The position numbers were made by a program, and so were the translations under genes. DNA of 64,000 bases from Pinus tabuliformis (Eukaryota; Streptophyta; Pinopsida; Pinales; Pinaceae), in contig CM062807.1 of the NCBI GenBank assembly GCA_031772625.1, positions 1,150,761,007 to 1,150,825,006 of the forward strand. The letters are read 5' to 3'. Under the pieces are notes generated by a model, which ran no database searches, was not told the DNA's origin, and was given only the letters and a program-made list of their open reading frames with translations. Positions 31,938 to 42,045 of the stretch are shown here, in pieces (the first letter of the stretch is position 1; each line of letters starts with the position of its first letter).

Positions 31938-33659
31938 ATCTTTTTGTATTTTTGGATAAGTTGCCAGAATTATTATGCATGCAATTTGACTATTTTGACT
32001 GTGCAGAGGTGGATTGGCGAGAGGAAATGCTTGGATGAGGTCAGGAAGGTTCAGAGAGGGCCTAAGGGGTCCCTAACACCCTTCCAGGGAGTTTCACAGA
32101 GTTTGGCTATCAAGAAACCTCATTCGTGAGCTTCTACAGGAAGTCTGCAGGGGTTCTACAAGATGTCTGTGATTTTCTACAGGATGCTCTGTAACTTTCT
32201 ACAGGATGTTCAGAAAAGATGGTTTTGGAGGGTGGATGGTGAGAGAAAGGTGGAGAAGTGAGTATGGAGGTAGGATAAGGGTGTGAGGAGGTCCAGGACT
32301 TGGTGGATGGAGCTGGGGAGAGATGAAGATGGCTGGATTTGTTTAAGAAGGAGTGAAGCAATGTTGCACAAAAATATGGGAATTGGGGCAAAGTGAGCAA
32401 ATGGAAAACGTGAGGCAAGAATCCAAGTTGGAGGATGGAGCAGATGGGATTGATGTAGTAGAGGTAGATGGAGAGGTATTACAGGCGCTCTGCAAGTTAT
32501 CTTTCGAATTAGACAAATGAAGACTTGGAAAATCAAGAAGCTAATTACTTTGACCTAATCAGACTTAGATAACAACAAAGAAATGGGATTGAAGTTTATT
32601 TGCAATGAAACCATGTGAAATAACTATGCAACGAAGCAATCAAGAATCTGAACATGTAACCAACTTCTGCAAATAAAAATCGAACACTAATGATTGCATG
32701 GCGAAGCAAAGATAGTGTTTTTGTGGGCAGCAAGGCCACCTTGATCCCAGCTCCTGATCCCACTGAGGGAGAGGTGAAATCAGAGGTATTTGATGGCCCT
32801 TTTTTGAAGCTTTTCCCTGTTAACAACCTATCAACTCAATTTGAACATCAAAATCATTTTTAATCATCAAAAGTAACCTAAACAACAAAACAAGATTTAA
32901 ATCTAAATAGCAGATTTTATTTTGAGAATGCATAAAAAACACATAAAGGTAAACAAAGGAGGTACTAGGCACTTGAGATGGGCCCAACCCCAAGAGCTAC
33001 AGCCTCCTACGAGAGATTTAGAGCTGGTGCAAAGCTGGATTCATCTTTATTGATCAAAAGAATAGTTACATTCCAAAAAATGTCAACAAGGAAAAGCTTG
33101 AAAATGTGCAAAAATGCAAAGCTAATCTACTGCCTAAAAAATGACTAAAATCGAACTACACACTAGCTAACTTCTGCCTACAAAGTGATTAACTGAAATG
33201 AGGCCCTAAGCCCTCTTATTTATACAAATTGAGGACCCCAACAGCCCTCCTAAACTTTAGGAACTCGGCTGCCAAAACTTGTAGTTAACAACACTTTTAC
33301 TAGCACTTGCTCGGCTGCCCTTGTGATAATTGATTTGGTGGCCCTTGAACTCCGAGCTGATGGTGGAGAATTCGAGGTAAGGGCCCATAAATGAAGGGGA
33401 CACCTTCCTACAAATCCTCTCCCTTATTCTCCCACGAATTTGGCTGCCAAGTGCTCATTAAAACCTTTGATTTTGTCTCAAAATTGACTAAAAATCTGCA
33501 CAAAGCACTCATTAGACTTGTTGGCATAATGACTAACCCAATTCACTCTATTAGCATAAGTATAATAAAAAACATGCAATAAACTAATGAGAATGGTGGA
33601 TTAAGTCGAATTAGGAGGTTGAATGAGCCCATATAATTATCCATTTTTGGGGCTCATCA
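31479..33659 (-). repeat. 3' LTR of the 9.7-kb element
   Basis: 2181 bp, TGGTGAGCCCC...GGGGCTCATCA. It differs by a few percent from the right LTR and has a 58-base A run where the right LTR has 18. Short ORFs on both strands inside it have no recognisable homology and are treated as chance. Confidence 0.9.
31879..31936 (+). repeat. Homopolymer A run, 58 bases
   Basis: It lies inside the left LTR; the sister LTR has 18 A at 39461-39478. Replication slippage or an assembly artefact are both possible. Confidence 0.95.
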
Positions 33660-33675
33660 TCACCCCCTACTGAAA
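33660..33675 (-). promoter_or_regulatory. Polypurine tract of the 9.7-kb element
   Basis: The minus strand reads TTCAGTAGGGGGTGA directly before the 3' LTR (TGATGAGCCCC). Its position is diagnostic; the sequence is short but G-rich. Confidence 0.65.
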
Positions 33676-35962
33676 GTGTTGCTCATCCTCTGAGCAACTA
33701 ATCTATCTCCTCATCTTTGATGGCCTTGGTGGCCTCCCTGTCATGCCAAGCTTTTGAAGATGTCCTCTTCTCACTCATGAAACCATGCTTTTCTCTCTGC
33801 TTCTTCCCACTACCTGTGCTCCTTTTCCTAGAGAATTCTCAGCTTCCTGTAGAACTGTCTCAGCATCCTGTAGAGAGGCCTTTGTGTCCAACATTTTCAT
33901 TCTTTCTCTCTAGGTGGATGTCTTCGGGCTTCCCCGTTCATAGCTGATGGATATCTTTGAAGGAGGCTCCTCCTTTTGTTTAGCTTTTGTGTCCTTAATG
34001 ACAATTTGCTCCTTTGACTGTGGTTTGGGTCTGCCTACTTTTATCCGTGTGCTCCTTTTTCACTTTAAAGTACATGGAGGTTTGCCTCTTTCTCTTCCTT
34101 TTTGGTCTTGGAGGTGTGCTAATGGTGGCAAGCATGGCTACTGCCTCCCTGGCCAAAATCTCAGGTGATTTTTCCATTTGCTTCTCCGTTTCCAGACTTC
34201 CTATAGAAAGTCCTGTGTTCACTGTTTTCTGGCTTCCTGTAGAAATTGTTTTCTGGCTTCCTGTAGAAGCTATTTTCACTGTTTTGGTTTGCTTAGCTGG
34301 GGGTGGCTCTTCCTCCTTTTTTTCCCTCTTCTTTTGTCTTCTCTGCCACTATTAGCTTGCTTCCTCACGCTCTATTTTGGCTTTCTTCTCATCTTGTTTA
34401 GCTTCTGCCTTCTCTGCTGTAGTATTTTTCTTTTCTGTTCTTCCTTTGTTTTGCCCTCTACTTGAATGATTTGTGCTCCCTCGTCATTGGTTTTTTCACA
34501 TTCTTTAGGCATGATTCTTTCCTAGAATTGCATCACTTCTTTTGCATAAACATGCAACAAATAAAACTGTTTGTTTTCTTCTTCTCTTGAAGCCAGAAAT
34601 TTTGCAAAAACCCGTGTTTTCTTCTAAAAAGATAGCTCATTGCCCCTCTTGTAAACTTGTTATTGCTCCTGGAAATTTTGTGTTTTTCACAACAACAACT
34701 CCAATTTTTCCTCTCTTCAAACTTTTCCAACCTGAATTTGCTTCTTAGTTTTTGAAAAGAAATCAATTTTTTTTTTGACAAATCCGAGAACAAATGACAT
34801 AGTTTTTTTTTCTAGAAAGTGGACAGTCTTGCAAATTCATTCTTTCACACAGGCTTAGTTCCTAGGTTGCATCTCTCTTTTCAGAAGAAGGTGAGAAAGA
34901 AGAAGCCAGACTTCGAATGCAGAGGGAAAAAAAGAACTGTGTAGAACTCAGAAAATATGCAAGCAGACTTTTCACCTTTTTTCAATGTGCAGGCAGACTT
35001 TTCCTCTCATTTTTTAAATTTAATTCCATTTCAATTCACCATTTTGCACCAACAAATCATGCACAACTAAGTTTCCCCGATCCTACCTCGTTTGGAGCTT
35101 GAAATTTGCCGAAAATCTCATGTTTTCTTTCTGCATGGTTGTTTTCTGTGTTTCCTGTAGAAGACTTCCTGTAGAATGAAACTACGCTTCCTATAGAGCC
35201 CGATAGGCGGGAATTTTTTAAAAAACGACAGAAATCTCAAGAAATCAGGCAGGAACCTTGTAGAGGACCACTGGTTAACTGATCTGGACGTGGTGGACGC
35301 GTGCTCCAGTTGTGACCGCAGTTGAACAGAGGGTGGTGAGAGTCAGCCGAGCATTTTTGTAATTGCTACGTGATTTGTGGTGAGGGAGTGAAGTGGCCAG
35401 GTGTACGTGGCCACATGCAGACGGTAGTGTTGTTCATGAACTATATGTTTCCCCCTGTAATCACTGCCATCAATTGCACCGAGGTTTAAACGGCCAACAC
35501 TCCCGGTTGTTTTAATTTTCACATGAGTCGACTGTCCACGTGTACTGCATGACTTCCGGCTGAGCGCTAGAGAAGGCAATGTTAGGTTAACCTTGCTAGA
35601 TTCGTGGCTTAATCCCACCATTCCATTCGTTCATGCAGTTCTTCAATTAGATTCATGCAATAGAGGAACAAGTTTTAGTCACATACCTGGAAGTCGAATG
35701 GTTGCTGTGAGGTGCTTTTTGCTGCTGCATGCATTTGTTTCGGTGGTTGCAGGATGGTTTGGCTGCTGATTCATGGCTTTTTTCTTGTGCAGGTATCCTT
35801 TTGGCCGGATCCATGCTGTAGGAGCTGGCTTCACGTTCAGATCTGCACCTTAAAGTTGCTGTTGCTGAATTTTCACAGGACCGAAACTTGTTTTCGCCAT
35901 TGCTCCCGAATGATAGATCAGATCGATCTGAAACTTGCTAAGCATGTTCATATCATCATTAT

Positions 35963-36300
35963 GCACCTCCCATAGCAAAACTACGATCAACGGATGTACA
36001 GATTTCGAAAAAAACGGAAAATGGCTGAAGATTACAGAGATCAATTTCTCAGAAACCATGCATTGGAATCGGCTGGAACTGCTTGGGTAGGATACTATCA
36101 CCCATGTGCATCTCCCCATGAAACAGGTTTTGAAACGGATGCACGGATATGGAGAAAATGCAAAAATGGATGAAGGTGATGGAGGCTGGTTTCTTGGAAA
36201 CCGTGCACCGAAATTGGCTGAAATTGCTCGGGCATGTTGCCATCACCCCTATACAACTCCCCCTGTAACAGTTTTGCAAATGGATGCACGGTTTTCAAGC
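35963..36300. repeat. Tandem repeat, about 145-bp unit, 2.3 copies
   Basis: Successive units begin CACCTCCC (35964), CATCTCCCC (36110) and CAACTCCCC (36254), and share CGGATGCACGG-like and AACCGTGCACCGAAATTGGC-like blocks. Internal tandem repeats are common in the Tat branch of Ty3/gypsy. Confidence 0.75.
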
Positions 36301-36929
36301 TAGGGAAAAAACAAATTATGTTCTATGTATTTTTTCTTCAAAGCATTTTGCAAGTTTTTGCATGGTAGAAAAAATGAGCTTGGGCTGTGATGCAGGCATT
36401 GAGATGATGGAGGAGGAGTTTGAAGATAGTAGGAGGACTTCTGAATCCTTGAGGAAGCTAGCATGTTCGCAAACTACCTTTTTGAAATCCATTTCTAGCT
36501 TCCTTCAATTTCTACAGGAACTTCCTGTAGAAGCACAATGAGGTGGTAAAAATGATGGAGAAAGGTGAGGGATGGAAACAGGGGTGCTTGCAAGCCTAAC
36601 CAACAGATTCCAACCATCAAATTCCCTTTTAAAATTGAATTTGGTTCGTCCAAAGGTTGTACAGGATGTTTCAGAACTTCTTGTAGAAACGCCTGGAACT
36701 TCTTGTAGAAAAGCCTGGAACTTCCTATAGAAAGAAAAATCCTGATTGAATGTGACCAAATCCTAGGAGAGGTGAGTGGCCATGGAGGGAGTGTCTGAAG
36801 GGATGTCTTGGAGCCTGGTACAGACTCCTGTCCTCGTTTTGCGCGCCCCTCTTTTCCTGCAAAGTATTCACTGCAACCTGCAATTTTTCACAGAGATTAG
36901 TCCTGCTTTTTTTTCTTTTTTTTTGAAAA

Positions 36930-37110
36930 CAACTAGGGCGCCTCATGGAGGTTTTCACCCTAATTGCCTGCCTTGGGCGCCTCCAAGGGAGGTTTTCACC
37001 CAGGGATCTTATTCTCTTTTTCTTCTTTTTTCCAACCCATTGACCGCCTCATGGAGGTTTTCAATCAATAAGCCAATCTAAGGCGTCTCCGAGGAGGTTT
37101 TCACCTTATA
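36930..37110. repeat. Four imperfect GCGCCTC-N-GGAGGTTTTCACC repeats
   Basis: Four copies at roughly 36938, 36978, 37042 and 37081. Each contains a CCTC...GGAGG palindrome able to form a short stem, followed by TTTTCA. They lie in a pyrimidine-rich tract upstream (plus view) of the gag ORF's end. Confidence 0.7.
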
Positions 37111-37192
37111 TTTTTCCTCTTATTTCCATTTTTTCATTTTTCTTTTTTCTCTTTTTTTTCTACCCTACCCTACTTGAAAAACAAAATCATTT

Positions 37193-38446
37193 TCAAGTGT
37201 AGGAATACTTCCAATGGAGCCATGTGCACATCGAGATTAGAGACAAAATGACGTGGCGGCTTGAGATGCATGCTTTGACAACTATCCGGATTTCAGAGAC
37301 CAAATGATCTGACTTTGAAGGGATCAAACATAGCTGAGGAAGAGAGTACTGCTGCAACTTCGTGACTGTCTGGAACCATATCTCAATATAGCTCTGATAT
37401 CCTTGGTCCTTTTGCTGATCTGGATCATTCTCCATATCTTCTTCTATCATGACCTTCACATCTTCCTCTTTGTGCTGATTTTTCTCTTGACTACATGGAG
37501 GGTTTGATGGTAACCATGAGGGAGCTTTCTTGATCTTTGCTTCTGATGTCTTCTCTTCATCAAGTGCAGCCCATGGTTCTTTGATCTTTTCTTTTGAATC
37601 TTCTTTTGCCTTTGGTCCTTTAATGTTGTCAATATAATCTCTGTTTTGCAACACTCTTCCTAAGCTATGGTGAAGATCATGGAGCTCAAGAGGAGTCATT
37701 TGGACATGTTGTGCCTCAGCTTTGCAATTGTGTTGAGCTGCTCCAATGGGAAGGTTTGGGACTAGTGGTACGGGTAGTTGAGTGGGGGTGTATATTTGAG
37801 ATGGATGTGGATGGGGTTGTGGTTGGGCAGGTGGTGGAGGCAAATGAGCGGGAGGAGAGTTGTACTGGGGCCTCCACCCCTGATGAGGTGCATTCCACTG
37901 AGGTTGTGGCTGAGCATAAGAGTGAAATGAATGAGCAACTGGAGAAGCATGGTATTGAGGAGGATACGACCAAGGAGGGGGTGTGGACCAGGAAGGATGA
38001 GCAGGGGGACCCCAAGAAGGCATGGAAGTGGCTTGATAGGGGTCGTAATAGGTCTGGAATGTCCCTTGCATTCCCTGCTGGTAAGTTATGGGTCCATGTG
38101 GCCTCCTTTGATTCATATAATAGAGTGGTTCAATGACTCCTTTAGCCCTCTGATATGCAGCTTTGATTCTGGGTAAGGAAGGGCACTGATCTGTAGGATG
38201 GTCTTCTTCATAGATGAAACACACTTCTAGGGAGTGCATTGGACATTCGTCCCTAGGATGCTTTCTAGTGCACCTAGGACAAAAGATGTCCAAAGCCCTC
38301 TTGGCTTCCTCTTGCTTCCTTTGGATCTGCAAGGTATCCAGTTGCATGGCAAGAAACTGCCTCATCTCGCTCTTGAAATCTTCCATCTGATTTGAAAATT
38401 CGTTTTTGGATAAGGTACTGCTCCCAACATTTCTGCTTGTAGCCAT
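37193..38446 (-). CDS. gag-like protein of the 9.7-kb element, 417 aa
   Basis: An uninterrupted minus-strand frame from ATG at 38446. A short N-terminal helix-forming stretch (residues 15-52) is followed by two zinc-knuckle-like motifs: C56-C59-H63-C68 (CPRCTRKHPRDEC), and a second at 76-88 where the second Cys is Tyr (CFIYEEDHPTDQC). Residues about 110-235 are rich in Pro, Gln, Tyr and His; about 265-345 are rich in Lys and Glu. Paired knuckles followed by a proline-rich region fit a nucleocapsid part of Gag. A typical capsid (retrotrans_gag) domain is not evident, so the ORF may be a truncated gag. The last 50 residues may be read-through into non-coding sequence. Confidence 0.65.
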   Translation of the reverse strand: MATSRNVGSSTLSKNEFSNQMEDFKSEMRQFLAMQLDTLQIQRKQEEAKRALDIFCPRCTRKHPRDECPMHSLEVCFIYEEDHPTDQCPSLPRIKAAYQRAKGVIEPLYYMNQRRPHGPITYQQGMQGTFQTYYDPYQATSMPSWGPPAHPSWSTPPPWSYPPQYHASPVAHSFHSYAQPQPQWNAPHQGWRPQYNSPPAHLPPPPAQPQPHPHPSQIYTPTQLPVPLVPNLPIGAAQHNCKAEAQHVQMTPLELHDLHHSLGRVLQNRDYIDNIKGPKAKEDSKEKIKEPWAALDEEKTSEAKIKKAPSWLPSNPPCSQEKNQHKEEDVKVMIEEDMENDPDQQKDQGYQSYIEIWFQTVTKLQQYSLPQLCLIPSKSDHLVSEIRIVVKACISSRHVILSLISMCTWLHWKYSYT

Positions 38447-38513
38447 TTGCTCCAGAGGAATGTTTTCTTCTTCTTCTTCCCTTGAGGTTCTTCAAATATG
38501 TCTTGCTGTCCAC

Positions 38514-39040
38514 CTAAGGGTTCTTTAATCACAGCCATCGAAGAAGAGAGAAGGTTGGCTGTGTGAAGCAGTGGGGGTGTTGTGCAATCATTTTTCCGAA
38601 TTATCTCTACTTCTACAAGGCATGAAAGGAAATCTTTTTGGTTGATTTTTGTCTTTTGTTTTTTCTGCTTGTACCTGCAAAAACTAAAATAGATTGAACT
38701 GCAACTAACTATCTTCCTGAAATGAAAATGCGGAATTGAAATGAAAGCAGGAAAGGACTAATCTATTTTGCTCATATGAAATTGCAGGAATGAAATGATA
38801 GGCTATGCTTGCGGAATTGAAATGCTAATCTATGCTTGCAGAAATGAAATTGTGGAATTGAAATGCTAATCTACGCTTGCAGAATTGAAATTGCGGAGTT
38901 GAAATGCTAATCTATGAAAGCAGGAAATGTCTACTCTACTTTTGTAGAAATGAAATTGCATAATGGAAATGAAATAAACTACTTAGCAGAAGGTTGTAGT
39001 AGAAAATAGAAGAATAGCAGTAATCACCAATACTCTGACG
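38514..39040 (-). other. 5' leader of the 9.7-kb element
   Basis: Lies between the PBS and the gag-like ATG. From about 38700 to 38960 the plus strand repeats GAAATGAAATTGCGGAATTGAAATGCTAATCTA-type units several times, a short degenerate tandem array. No ORF is supported. Confidence 0.6.
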
Positions 39041-39060
39041 CTTTCCCGGCAACGGCGCCA
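39041..39060 (-). promoter_or_regulatory. Primer-binding site, Asp-tRNA type
   Basis: The minus strand reads TGGCGCCGTTGCCGGGAAAG, seven bases from the LTR end at 39068. TGGCGCCGTTGCCGGG is the PBS known from plant Athila/Tat elements. Confidence 0.85.
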
Positions 39061-39067
39061 AAAAGAG

Positions 39068-41179
39068 TGGTGAGCCCCAGTATTGCAACAATAATGCTGC
39101 AACTCCTGGAACTCCCTTCTTTACTTTTATCAACCCGGTAGTTCGTAACAAACTTGGAAGCGACGGTGCTGTATGCACAAGTACTTGGTCAGCTGGCACA
39201 AGTCCACTAGGGGCTTAAGCCAACTTCTATGAGCTCTGAGAATAAGCTTTTTAACTGATGGACGAAAGCTAACTCAAAGAAGGCTGATCTACTTGCAGAA
39301 AGAAACTGGAAAGCTGAAAGGAAACGTAACCCTAGCAAACCCTAATTTTACCAGCTATCCCTACCGATGCAAGAAAGAGGATGCAAGCTACTGAAAGGAC
39401 TGCCATTGACTTCTAGGAAGGTAAATACATGTGTCTAAGCTACTTCTACAGTAACATCTGAAAAAAAAAAAAAAAAAACATCTTTTTATATTTTTGGATA
39501 AGTTGCCAGAATTATTATGCATGCAATTTGACTGTTTTGACTGTGCAGAGGTGGATTGGCGAGAGGAAATGCTTTGATGAGGTCGGGAAGGTTTAGAGAG
39601 GGCCTAAGGGGTCCCTAACACCCTTCCAGAGAGTTTCACAGAGTTTGGCTATCAAGAAACCTCATTCATGAGCTTCTACAGGAAGTCTGCAGGGGTTCTA
39701 GAGGTGTTCTGTAACTTTCTACAGGATGTTCAGAAAAGAGGGTTTTGGAGGGTGGATGGAGAGAGCAAGGTGGAGAAGTGAGTATGGAGGTAGGATAAGG
39801 GTGTGAGGAGGTCCAGGACTTGGTGGATGGAGCTGGGGAGAGATGAAGATGGCTGGATTTGTTTAAGGAGGAGTGAAGCAATGTTGCACAAAAATATGGG
39901 AATTGGGGCAAAGTGAGCAAATGGAAAACGTGAGGCAAGAATCTAAGTTGGAGGATGGAGCAGATGGGATTGATGGAGTACAGGTAAATGGAGAGGTATT
40001 ATAGGCGCTCTGCAAGTTATCTTTCGAATTAGACAAATGAAGACTTGGAAAATCAAGAAGCTAATTACTTTGACCTAATCTGACCTAGATAACAACAAAG
40101 AAATGGAACAAAAGTTTATTTGCAATGAAACCATGTGAAATAACTATGCAACGAAGAAATCAAGAATCTGAACATGTAACCAACTTCTGCAAATAGAAAT
40201 CGAACACTAATGATTGCATGGCGAAGCAAAGATAGTGTTTTTGTGGGCAGCAAGGTCACCTTGATCCCAACTCCTGATCCCACTGAGGGAGAGGTGAAAT
40301 CAGAGGTGTTTGATGGCCCTTTTTTGAAGCTTTTCCCTATTAACAACCTATCAACTCAATCTGAACATCAAAATCCTTTTTAATCATGAAAAGTAATGTA
40401 AACAACAAAACAAGATTTAAATCTAAATAGCAGATTTTATTTTGAGAATGCAGCAAAAACACATAAAGGTAAACAAAGGAGTTACTGGGCACTTGAGATG
40501 GGCTGAGCCCCAAGAGCTACAACCTCCTAAGAGAGATTTAGAGCTGGTGCAAAGCTGGATTCATCTTTATTGATCAAAATAATAGTTACATTCCAAAAAC
40601 TGTCCACAAGGAAAAGCTTGAAAATGTGCAGAAATGCAAAGCTAATCTACTGCCTAAAAAATGACTAAAATCGAACTACACACTAGCTAACTTCTGCCTA
40701 CAAAGTGACTAATTGAAATGAGGCCCTAAGACCTCTTATTTATACAAATTGAGGACCCCAACAACCCTCCTAAACTTTAGGAACTCGACTGCCAAAACTT
40801 GTAGTTAACAACACTTTTACTAGCACTTGCTCGACTGCCCTTGTGATAATTGATTTGGTGGCCCTTAAACTCCGAGCTGATGGTGGAGAATTCGAGGTAA
40901 GGGCCCATAAATGAAGGGGACACCTTCCTACAAATCCTCTCCCTTGTTCTCCCACGAATTTCGCTGCCAAGTGCTCATTAAAACCTTTGATTTTGTCTCA
41001 AAATTGACTAAAAATCTGCACAAAGCACTCATTAGACTTGTTGGCATAATGACTAACCCAATTCACTCTATTAGCATAAGTATAATAAAAAACATGCAAT
41101 AAACTAATGAGAATGGTGGATTAAGTCGAATTAGGAGGTTGAATGAGCCCATATACTTATCCATTTTTGGGACTCATCA
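39068..41179 (-). repeat. 5' LTR of the 9.7-kb element
   Basis: 2112 bp, TGGTGAGCCCC...GGGACTCATCA. Relative to the left LTR it has a shorter A run, a deletion of about 30 bp near 39700 (removing two TTCTACAGG-like motifs) and scattered substitutions. Confidence 0.9.
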
Positions 41180-41184
41180 TCTAT

Positions 41185-41767
41185 TATGAGAAAGACCCAG
41201 TTGAGCTAAATGTCAAGGACATGTTACTATCAGTTGCATGTGTTTTCCTATAAAGGAAACTCATTCATGCAGTCAAGGTAAGGTTCCTTGAGGATTGTGC
41301 AGTTTTACAGGGTGTGAGATCAGTGTTACACTTGGTAATAGGAGGATCACCTGGGAGAAATTGCGCAAGGAAATAGGAGCTTGGAGGGCAGAGGAGAAGG
41401 TTTGTGAGAAGTCTTGTTTGCCTGTGAGCATACAGGAGGATTGTACTGAGAGCTGGTTAGCTGTGAGAGCTAAGGCTTTTTATAATCTTGATGTATTTCC
41501 ACCTGGTATGATAATATAGATAGTGGGGTTTTTAGCTGAGGCTTTCCCCTAAGTATTTTCTGTGTTTCATGTGCATTGATTCTTCTTCTTCTGGTTATAT
41601 GTGTTCATCTCTGATTCAGCTTGATCTTTAAGCTTTCGCAAGTTTGATAGTAGAAGTAGATTATAGTATTTTGCTTTGGTATATTGCATTATCGAGTTAA
41701 TCTACAGTTAGATTTTCTACATAGATCTTAGAGGTAGATTTGTAGAGAATTTGCAGGAAATTCTACA
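41185..41767 (+). repeat. LTR 3 of the copia dimer, right part
   Basis: Resumes the copia LTR after the 9.7-kb insert (TGAGAAAGACCC equivalent) and ends GAAATTCTACA. The following AATTA is the target duplication that pairs with 25131-25135. It keeps the TATA-like CTATAAAGG near 41248. Confidence 0.88.
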
Positions 41768-42045
41768 AATTAATATCCTTATCTAATCATTAATCAAACT
41801 ACTAGATAAAGAGTCTTATGATATCAAAAACTAACTTAACTTGACTCTATGTGTTATGAACCATGGCAAATCTAGTTGTAGTCAACTAGCCAAACAATTT
41901 AACCTCATATTACCGGACGAAAAAAAGAACGATTTTAGCCCCTATTAGTATCCCCAAGACAATCAATATCCTTATCTAATCATTAATCAAACTACTAGAT
42001 GAAGAGTCATATGATATCAAAAACTAAATTAACTTCACTCTATAC
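41768..42045. repeat. Right half of the target-locus duplication (P-Q'-P')
   Basis: Block P (AATATCCTTATCTAATCATT...) occurs at about 41768-41845 and again at 41963-42045; block Q' at 41846-41962 repeats 25014-25135. It gives the pre-insertion order Q-P-Q'-P'. Confidence 0.8.

Larger units (their letters stand above)
33676..37192 (-). other. Interior of the 9.7-kb element without recognisable pol genes
   Basis: No DTGA/DSG protease, YxDD polymerase or DDE integrase motif is visible in any frame. It holds a small minus-strand ORF (33995-34279) with degenerate STGSQKT repeats, many scattered copies of a 12-bp TTCTACAGGAAG-like motif, a 145-bp tandem repeat (35963-36300) and a four-copy GGAGGTTTTCACC repeat (36930-37110). 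The region looks like the filler DNA of large non-autonomous LTR elements. Confidence 0.6.
31479..41179 (-). mobile_element. Non-autonomous gypsy-like LTR element with Asp-tRNA PBS, 9.7 kb
   Basis: Two long LTRs (31479-33659 and 39068-41179), termini TGGTGAG.../...CTCATCA, and target duplication TCTAT on both sides (31474-31478, 41180-41184). The PBS on the minus strand beside the right LTR is TGGCGCCGTTGCCGGG; a G-rich tract (AGTAGGGGGTGA) lies beside the left LTR. So the element reads on the minus strand. The Asp-type PBS is typical of the Athila/Tat branch of Ty3/gypsy. The 5.4-kb interior codes one gag-like protein and several tandem repeats, with no protease, RT or integrase seen: a LARD-like element. 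It is younger than its copia host. Confidence 0.88.
25136..41767 (+). mobile_element. Ty1/copia gag-only dimer: LTR-int-LTR-int-LTR, third LTR split
   Basis: Three LTRs of one family and two internal regions lie in plus orientation. The outer ends carry the same 5 bp, AATTA (25131-25135 and 41768-41772), giving one target site for the complex. The middle LTR (28109-29098) is followed by a PBS and preceded by a polypurine tract, so it is shared. The third LTR is interrupted by the gypsy-like element at 31479-41179. Without that insert the complex is about 6.9 kb. Both internals code only Gag and protease. Confidence 0.9.

Noticed and set aside
32134..32536. Minus-strand frames in the 9.7-kb element's LTRs
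   Set aside because: Present in both LTRs with indels, Ser/Pro/His-rich, no domain; LTR sequence is not expected to code.
35963..36300. CRISPR-like array
   Set aside because: Units are 145 bp, imperfect and without constant repeat/variable spacer structure; the context is a plant retroelement.
37711..38136. 141-codon plus-strand frame
   Set aside because: Lies opposite the proline-rich part of the gag-like ORF at 37193-38446.
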